Positions 24,470 through 28,840 of a DNA stretch of 28,840 nucleotides are shown in pieces (position 1 is the first letter of the stretch; every line of letters starts with the position of its first letter). This DNA comes from Parvibaculum sp049671045 (GTDB taxonomy: Bacteria; Pseudomonadota; Alphaproteobacteria; Parvibaculales; Parvibaculaceae). Both the position numbers and the translations under genes were made by a program. Where the stretch lies: the NCBI RefSeq assembly GCF_049671045.1, contig NZ_JBATUH010000118.1:1-28840 (forward strand), given 5' to 3'. The notes beneath the pieces are model-generated. The model saw only the letters and a list, made by a program, of their open reading frames with translations, was not told the origin of the DNA and did no database searches.

Positions 24470-24808
24470 ATGACTTACGTTGTGACCGAAGCCTGCATCC
24501 GCTGCAAATACATGGATTGCGTGGAAGTGTGCCCCGTCGATTGCTTCTACGAAGGCGACAACATGCTCGTCATCCATCCCGACGAGTGCATCGATTGCGG
24601 CGTTTGCGAGCCGGAATGCCCCGCCGAGGCCATCAAGCCCGACACCGAGCCGGGGCTCGAGCAGTGGCTGGAGGTCAATGCCGAATATGCGTCGAAATGG
24701 CCGAACATCACGGTGAAGCGCGAGCCGCCCTCCGATGCCGATGACTGGCAGGGCGTGGAAGGAAAATTCGACAAGTATTTCTCGGCCGAGCCCGGCCAGG
24801 GCGACTGA
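24470..24808 (+). CDS. fdxA: 7Fe ferredoxin FdxA
   Basis: FdxA carries one [3Fe-4S] and one [4Fe-4S] cluster and transfers electrons at low potential. In the 112-residue product Cys9, Cys17 and Cys50 match the 3Fe ligands and Cys21, Cys40, Cys43 and Cys46 the 4Fe ligands. Cys12 and Cys25 match the two extra cysteines of Azotobacter FdI. The run DECIDCGVCEPECPAEAIKP is highly conserved. The start ATG 24470 gives the usual MTYVVTEAC, with GGAG six bases upstream; a longer frame from ATG 24446 adds eight doubtful residues. The electron donor and acceptor are not evident. The order S4-TerB-fdxA-carD is typical for this group. Confidence 0.96.
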   Translation: MTYVVTEACIRCKYMDCVEVCPVDCFYEGDNMLVIHPDECIDCGVCEPECPAEAIKPDTEPGLEQWLEVNAEYASKWPNITVKREPPSDADDWQGVEGKFDKYFSAEPGQGD

Positions 24809-25264
24809 CGCGGGGGCGGCGCCTCCAGGCGCTCCGCCCGCATGACGCATAAAGAGGCAGGTCCGCTCCTGCCTATGTCCATGCCCGCAAAAGGGTTTTG
24901 CGAGGCCCGCCTTCCCTTTAGGCGGCGTTCGTGGTATGTTGTCTCAAGTTTGAAATTTCGCGAGACAAACGCGAACTGAGCAAGAAAGCCCGACAATCAA
25001 GACTTAAACTTTTTAGTTTAGGTCTTTGGTACAGCGATCTGGAGCCGGAACGGTCTCCGGATAGCGGCAGAGGACGTTTCGGCCAAGCGAGTTCGCCGGC
25101 GGCCCTGCGTGAAAAGCACAAGGTCAAGATCGGCCAGATCCCGTGGCGTTTCAAGGCGTCAGGGGCAGGTCAGGCTTTTTGACGGAGCAGTTTCGTTTCG
25201 CAGACATGGACAGGACCGGCCGGAAGGACATCTTCAGGCTTAGTCCTATGGGTTAGGAAATCCT
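24809..25264. other. Structured 456-base gap between fdxA and carD
   Basis: No convincing protein gene. The region holds six consecutive hairpins: a bulged GC-rich stem around a TCCA loop (about 24810-24840); AGGCAGG/CCTGCCT (24855-24874); CGCAAAA/TTTTGCG (24886-24902); CCGCC/GGCGG (24907-24925); GTCTC/GAGAC (24941-24966); and an 11-bp AT-rich stem (25000-25025, TTTT loop, one G-T pair). The patch from about 24935 to 25030 is notably AT-rich for this DNA. It may hold the 3' end of the fdxA message, a small RNA, and the carD leader or promoter. None matches an RNA family I know. Confidence 0.5.
25179..25207 (+). promoter_or_regulatory. Possible carD promoter
   Basis: TTGACG (25179-25184) is a near-consensus -35 element. 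A -10 at 17 bases (AGACAT, 25202-25207) is poor. The leader would be about 50 bases. CarD itself helps RNA polymerase at weak promoters, so a poor -10 is not disqualifying. Confidence 0.3.
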
Positions 25265-26272
25265 ATGACGACCAAAGCGCAGAAGGCTTCCAAGTCCATC
25301 GCCGGCTCGGCCGGCAAGGCGAAATCCGGTGCAGCCAAAACGCCGGCCAAACCCGCGCGGGTCAAGGCCAAGGCTGCCAGCGCATCCGTGAAACCGAGCC
25401 GAAGCACGAAACCGACGCCATCGAAATCCGCCGCGCCGGCGCCCAAGGCCGCCGCGAAGCCCGCCGCCGCCAAGGCGAAGCCGGCCACTGCAAAGACGGC
25501 GGAGAAGAAGCCCGCGCCCGCCAAGGCCGTGAAGCCCGAGGCCAAGGCTGAAACCAAGGCCGCGGCGAAGGCGACCGCGCCCGCCGTGAAGGCCAAGATC
25601 GAGGCGGCGAAGCACCAGAAGCTGGAAGCCCACAAGCCGGAGGCGAAGGCCGCCGCGCCGAAGGCTGCCGCCCCCAAGGCCGAGGCCGCCAAGGACGAAA
25701 AGAAAGCGCCCGCGAAGCCCGCCTTCAAGGCCAAGGAATTCGTGGTCTATCCGGCCCATGGCGTCGGCCAGATCCTCGACATCGAGGAGCAGGAAGTCGC
25801 CGGCTACAAGCTCGAGCTTTTCGTCATCAACTTCGACAAGGAGAAGATGACGCTCCGCGTTCCGACCAACAAGGCCCAGGCCGTCGGCATGAGGAAGCTC
25901 TCGGACTCGAATGTGGTCGATTCCGCCCTCGAGACGCTGCGCGGCCGCGCCCGCATCAAGCGCACCATGTGGAGCCGCCGGGCGCAGGAATATGAGGCGA
26001 AGATCAATTCCGGCGACCTCATCTCGATCGCCGAAGTGGTCCGCGATCTCTACCGCTCCGAGCGCCAGCCGGAACAGTCCTATTCGGAGCGCCAGCTCTA
26101 TGAGGCCGCGCTCGACCGCATGGCGCGCGAAGTGGCCGCCGTGGAGCGGATCGGCGAGGATGCCGCTATCCTGCGCGTGGAAGCAGCGCTTCAGGGCGGC
26201 TCCGGACGCGGCGAGAAGGGCAGCAAGGCCGCGCCCGAGGCCGAGTCCGAGGATGAGACCGAAGCCGCCTGA
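25265..26272 (+). CDS. carD: CarD/CdnL transcription regulator with H1-like N-terminal tail
   Basis: CarD-type proteins bind the RNA polymerase beta subunit and stabilise open complexes, notably at rRNA promoters. In this 335-residue protein the conserved part starts near residue 157: an RNAP-interaction domain (FVVYPAHGVGQILDIEE, ELFVINFDKEKMTLRVPTNK) and a helical DNA-binding domain with the key tryptophan in RTMWSRR. Before it lie about 155 residues dominated by Ala, Lys and Pro (53 Ala, 35 Lys, 17 Pro in the first 150), like histone H1 tails. An acidic tail (EAESEDETEAA) ends the protein. Typical relatives are about 170 residues. AGGAAA is five bases before ATG 25265, and the frame is continuous. 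A strong terminator follows. Confidence 0.93.
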   Translation: MTTKAQKASKSIAGSAGKAKSGAAKTPAKPARVKAKAASASVKPSRSTKPTPSKSAAPAPKAAAKPAAAKAKPATAKTAEKKPAPAKAVKPEAKAETKAAAKATAPAVKAKIEAAKHQKLEAHKPEAKAAAPKAAAPKAEAAKDEKKAPAKPAFKAKEFVVYPAHGVGQILDIEEQEVAGYKLELFVINFDKEKMTLRVPTNKAQAVGMRKLSDSNVVDSALETLRGRARIKRTMWSRRAQEYEAKINSGDLISIAEVVRDLYRSERQPEQSYSERQLYEAALDRMAREVAAVERIGEDAAILRVEAALQGGSGRGEKGSKAAPEAESEDETEAA

Positions 26273-26301
26273 GCCTGCTCGCGGCGCTGACAGGATTTAA
26301 G

Positions 26302-26330
26302 GGCCCGGCCTCGCGCCGGGCCTTTTCTTT
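26302..26330 (+). terminator. Rho-independent terminator of carD
   Basis: GGCCCGGC (26302-26309) pairs perfectly with GCCGGGCC (26315-26322) around a five-base loop, followed by TTTTCTTT. It lies 29 bases past the carD stop and just before the end of the convergent M48 gene. Confidence 0.9.
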
Positions 26331-26350
26331 GGCGGCAATGTCCCGCCCGT

Positions 26351-27802
26351 CTAGTCAGTGACGATCTTCACCAGCATGCCGGGCTTGAGCTGCCTGTCCT
26401 GCCCGAGCCCGTTCAGGACGCGGAAGCGCTCGACCTTGTAATCGGAAAAGGCCATGCGCGCCGCGAGTGTCGCCACCGTGTCTCCCGGCTGCACGGTCGC
26501 GATCCGGATGCGCAGCGGCTTCACCGCGCGGGCCTCCGCCTCCGAAAGACGCCGGAAACTCATGGCCACACCTCTCAGCGCCGCATTGTAGCGCGTGCCG
26601 GCCTCGGGCTTCGTTCCCATGAGGAAGCGATAGACCGTGCCCGGCTCCGCCTCGATGGCGACGAGCTGCGCGTTGTACTCCCCGACGACGGCCGTCGATG
26701 CCGCCGCATTCATGCCGTTGATCGTCAGACGCTGAAGCCCCTGGAGCTCGACGCCCTTGGCCCAGACCGATGTGAGATAGCTGGCGATATCGGTGCCCGG
26801 CGCCTTCTGCGCTGCGTCGAACTTGACCACCGTCTTTCCCGGCCCCTGCGCGATGACGGCCTTGGCCGTGTTCGTCATGACGAAATCCTTCGGCACCGAG
26901 AAGGCGATGCGAAGCTTCGGATGCATGAATGTCTGCTCACGGACGATGCCGTTATCAGGACTGTCGCCATAGACGAGCCCGTCAATGGCGCGCATGAAGC
27001 TTTCGCGCTGGCGGTCGCCCGTGCCCGGCTGCACTCCCGTCTCATCGGCATGGGCACGCGCCGCGGCCACACGATCGGGCGTTGCCGGATGGCTCGCAAG
27101 CCAGTCCATGCCCGAGCCGCTCTGCTTCTGGCGGCTGATAAGCGCGCTGAGCTGCTCCTGCGCATCCATGGTTTGCAGGAAATCGGCCTCCGCATAAGGG
27201 TCGTAACCCGCCCGCGCGAGATAGCGCACGCCGATCGAATCCGCCTCGAATTCCTGATCGCGCGAGTAGCTGGCGAGAAGCCCCTGCCCGCCCATGCTGA
27301 CGGCCTGGTTCACCATGCCGGAGCCGACGACCGCGCCGAGCACGGCGCCCACGACCGAGGCGCCGAGCGCCGCCGTCTGGCGCTGCGCGCTGTGCCGCGC
27401 GACGACATGGCCGATCTCATGGCCGAGCACGCCTGCAAGCTCCGCCTCGTCATCGACGAGCGAGAGCAGACCGCGCGTCACATAGACATAGCCGCCCGGA
27501 AGCGCGAAGGCGTTGACGATAGGGCTGTCGAGAACCGTGACCCGATAGGCGATATCCGGCCGGTCCGAGCCCTTGGCGATCCGCGAGGTGACCCTGGCGA
27601 CATAGGCGCCGACACGCTCGTCCCCATAGACGCCGCCATAGGTCTCGATGATTTTCGGATGGGCCTCCGCGCCCGCCCGCTCTTCCTGCTCGGGCGACAT
27701 GAGCGGCGCGATATGCGTGCGCCCCGTGGCAGGATTCGTCGTGCAGCCTGCGAGAAACAGGAGCGCCCCGAGCGCAAGTGAAAAGCCGGAACGGCGCAAC
27801 AT
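26351..27802 (-). CDS. M48 zinc metalloprotease lipoprotein with LysM-like tail
   Basis: The 483-residue product starts with a lipoprotein signal (LALGALLFLAGC, Cys20) and so is probably anchored in the periplasm or outer membrane. It contains the HEXXH zinc site as GHEIGHVVARH (His128, Glu129, His132), and the third-ligand motif EFEADSIG. The protein resembles BepA/LoiP-type M48 proteases that police outer-membrane assembly. A C-terminal LysM-like segment (QPGDTVATLAARMA, GLGQDRQLKPGMLVKI) suggests peptidoglycan contact. ATG 27802 follows the upstream stop by one base (TGAGATG) with GGGA as ribosome site. Longer in-frame starts overlap the upstream gene and spoil the lipobox position. Confidence 0.93.
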   Translation of the reverse strand: MLRRSGFSLALGALLFLAGCTTNPATGRTHIAPLMSPEQEERAGAEAHPKIIETYGGVYGDERVGAYVARVTSRIAKGSDRPDIAYRVTVLDSPIVNAFALPGGYVYVTRGLLSLVDDEAELAGVLGHEIGHVVARHSAQRQTAALGASVVGAVLGAVVGSGMVNQAVSMGGQGLLASYSRDQEFEADSIGVRYLARAGYDPYAEADFLQTMDAQEQLSALISRQKQSGSGMDWLASHPATPDRVAAARAHADETGVQPGTGDRQRESFMRAIDGLVYGDSPDNGIVREQTFMHPKLRIAFSVPKDFVMTNTAKAVIAQGPGKTVVKFDAAQKAPGTDIASYLTSVWAKGVELQGLQRLTINGMNAAASTAVVGEYNAQLVAIEAEPGTVYRFLMGTKPEAGTRYNAALRGVAMSFRRLSEAEARAVKPLRIRIATVQPGDTVATLAARMAFSDYKVERFRVLNGLGQDRQLKPGMLVKIVTD

Positions 27803-27803
27803 C

Positions 27804-28667
27804 TCAGTTCCCGCGCGTCTTTCCGTCCGTCTTGCCTGCATGCCCCGCACCTCGCCCGGCGTCCAGAATCTCGATCTGCTCGGGATGGGTGATCGTCACT
27901 GCCGGCCCGTTGAAGCGCTCGATGAAGCCGCGGACGCGAATCTCCCGCCCCTCCAATGCCGACAAATCTCCGACCGAATCCACACCGGCTGCGAAAAGCT
28001 TAACGTCGGCGGGTTCGACTGTCACCGTGAAGTCCCGCCGCCAGTCCTCTGCGAAATTGAGATAGACGCGCCTGGCGATGGTCGAGACGCGCGCGACCCG
28101 GCCCTCGACGATCTGAAAGCTGCCTTCGAGCCGCGACAGCGCCTCGACGCTCTCCGCATCGCGTATCTCGTAAACGGGATCGGCCCAGATGCCGCGCGAA
28201 AGGGCGCGGGCGCGCGCCTCGACTTCGAGAAGATGGCGGACGCAGACGCGCCTGTCCGGCGCGCTCCTCACACGGGCGAACCCCGCCTCGACCATCCGCT
28301 CCTGCGCCGTGCCGCCATCGGCAAGCACGAGAAAGCCGATGGCGCGGCCATGGCGATCGTGCTTGAGCTTGCCGGCATTGAGCGCGACGGGTCCCCGGGC
28401 GACAAGTTCGGAGAGAAACCGGCGCGCGTCATCGGCATGCTTCGCGCCCTTGCCTCCGGCGGAGGCTGGACGCGGCATCTCGATACCGGAGAGCAGGAGC
28501 GTGCGCCCATCGGCAAGGCGAAGCTCCGCCGCGCCGGTGGTCCCCGCGATCTCGATCCCGGCAATGGCGACCGTCTCGCCCCGCCCGGGCTTGCAGGCGG
28601 AGGCAGCCGGAACGAATGACAGCAGAAGAAAGAAGCCGCTGATCGCGATCCGCGCCGCGGACGACAT
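27804..28667 (-). CDS. Exported thermonuclease-fold (SNase-like) protein, probably not an active nuclease
   Basis: The 287-residue product has a signal peptide (ISGFFLLLSFVPAASA) and an SNase/OB-like domain at about residues 30-165: GRTLLLSGIEMP, then HDRHGRAIGFLVLADG, QERMVEAGFARV and ALSRGIWADP. A second beta-rich segment covers about 175-270. In Staphylococcus nuclease the catalytic residues are Arg35, Glu43 and Arg87. By motif alignment they fall here on Leu58, Arg66 and Arg108, so two of three seem missing. Cys25 and Cys142 might pair. AAGG lies six bases before ATG 28667. The M48 protease gene follows with one base between them, and a LuxR gene precedes it by 12 bases, giving one operon. 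Confidence 0.8.
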   Translation of the reverse strand: MSSAARIAISGFFLLLSFVPAASACKPGRGETVAIAGIEIAGTTGAAELRLADGRTLLLSGIEMPRPASAGGKGAKHADDARRFLSELVARGPVALNAGKLKHDRHGRAIGFLVLADGGTAQERMVEAGFARVRSAPDRRVCVRHLLEVEARARALSRGIWADPVYEIRDAESVEALSRLEGSFQIVEGRVARVSTIARRVYLNFAEDWRRDFTVTVEPADVKLFAAGVDSVGDLSALEGREIRVRGFIERFNGPAVTITHPEQIEILDAGRGAGHAGKTDGKTRGN

Positions 28668-28679
28668 GATCTGACCTTG

Positions 28680-28840
28680 TCAGTCTTCGGATACGGGCGC
28701 CGGCGCGCTGAGCGCGATGATGGCGGCCTCCGTGCGATTGCGCACGCCGAGCGCATGCAGGATCGCATTGACGTGCAGCTTCACCGTCGCGACCGATATG
28801 CCGAGAACCTGCGCGATCTCCTGATTGGAGCGGCCCTTGC
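28680..28840 (-). CDS. LuxR-type response regulator, C-terminal part only
   Basis: The frame is open from the right edge to a TGA at 28682-28680. The visible 53 residues are a LuxR/FixJ-type helix-turn-helix: KGRSNQEIAQVLGISVATVK, then LHVNAILHALGVRNRTEAAI and a short tail APAPVSED. In NarL-type response regulators this domain follows a receiver domain, which would lie outside the window. The stop is 12 bases ahead of the nuclease-fold gene, so all three minus-strand genes here may form one transcript. Confidence 0.9.
   Translation of the reverse strand, partial: KGRSNQEIAQVLGISVATVKLHVNAILHALGVRNRTEAAIIALSAPAPVSED

Noticed and set aside
25000..25025. The 11-bp AT-rich stem as a rho-independent terminator
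   Set aside because: Only TT follows the stem; there is no T-run on either strand sufficient for a confident terminator call.
24931..25182. An 83-codon plus-strand frame (GTG start) between fdxA and carD
   Set aside because: No good ribosome site, odd composition, and it runs through the AT-rich hairpin; no family resemblance. A minus-strand frame over the same bases looks equally random.

Overview
The window is a GC-rich stretch of alphaproteobacterial chromosome. The gene order aroK-aroB-CNNM/CorC protein, bolA-like gene, zinc-finger J-domain gene, cobS-cobT is familiar from Rhizobiales and relatives. So is the second block: SUV3-type helicase, S4 protein, TerB-like protein, 7Fe ferredoxin, CarD. 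A Parvibaculum-like genus is my best guess, but it is inference from gene order and protein flavour. I see no insertion sequence, prophage gene, CRISPR array, tRNA or rRNA. Nearly everything looks like vertically inherited core or near-core DNA.

Layout. Positions 1-447 hold two minus-strand genes, a 47-residue membrane peptide and a secreted Pro/Ala-rich protein cut by the window edge. Positions 726-3765 are a tightly overlapping operon of shikimate kinase, 3-dehydroquinate synthase and a CBS-domain membrane protein. The BolA-like and J-domain genes are divergent (3762-4805). The cobaltochelatase pair cobS-cobT follows (4935-7869), then a secreted phytase/esterase-like protein (8026-9183). 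On the minus strand lie an unknown six-helix membrane protein, rpmB with a recognisable promoter and terminator, and meaB. A periplasmic DUF3108 protein (+), a 63-residue hypothetical and the B12-dependent methylmalonyl-CoA mutase (-) come next. They are followed by a Sel1-like lipoprotein and a membrane PAS-GAF histidine kinase (+), then an acyl-CoA dehydrogenase (-). The run helicase, S4, terB-like, fdxA (+) leads to a 456-base highly structured gap and carD (+), which ends in a strong terminator. The right edge is a minus-strand run of a LuxR-type regulator (partial), a nuclease-fold protein and an M48 lipoprotein protease.

How the genes work together. One theme is cobalamin: cobS/cobT insert cobalt during aerobic B12 synthesis, while scpA (B12-dependent mutase) and meaB (its GTPase chaperone) use the cofactor. 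With the acyl-CoA dehydrogenase this suggests propionyl-CoA and fatty-acid catabolism. A second theme is RNA and growth control (helicase, S4 protein, L28, CarD). A third is the envelope (CNNM protein, DUF3108, Sel1 lipoprotein, M48 protease, phytase-like protein).

I did not find a clearly new multi-gene system. The observations most worth checking are: CarD with a roughly 155-residue histone-H1-like N-terminal tail; the chain of hairpins between fdxA and carD; a secreted nuclease-fold protein that appears to lack two of three catalytic residues; and a histidine kinase whose phospho-acceptor region resembles the PleC/DivJ (PdhS) class.
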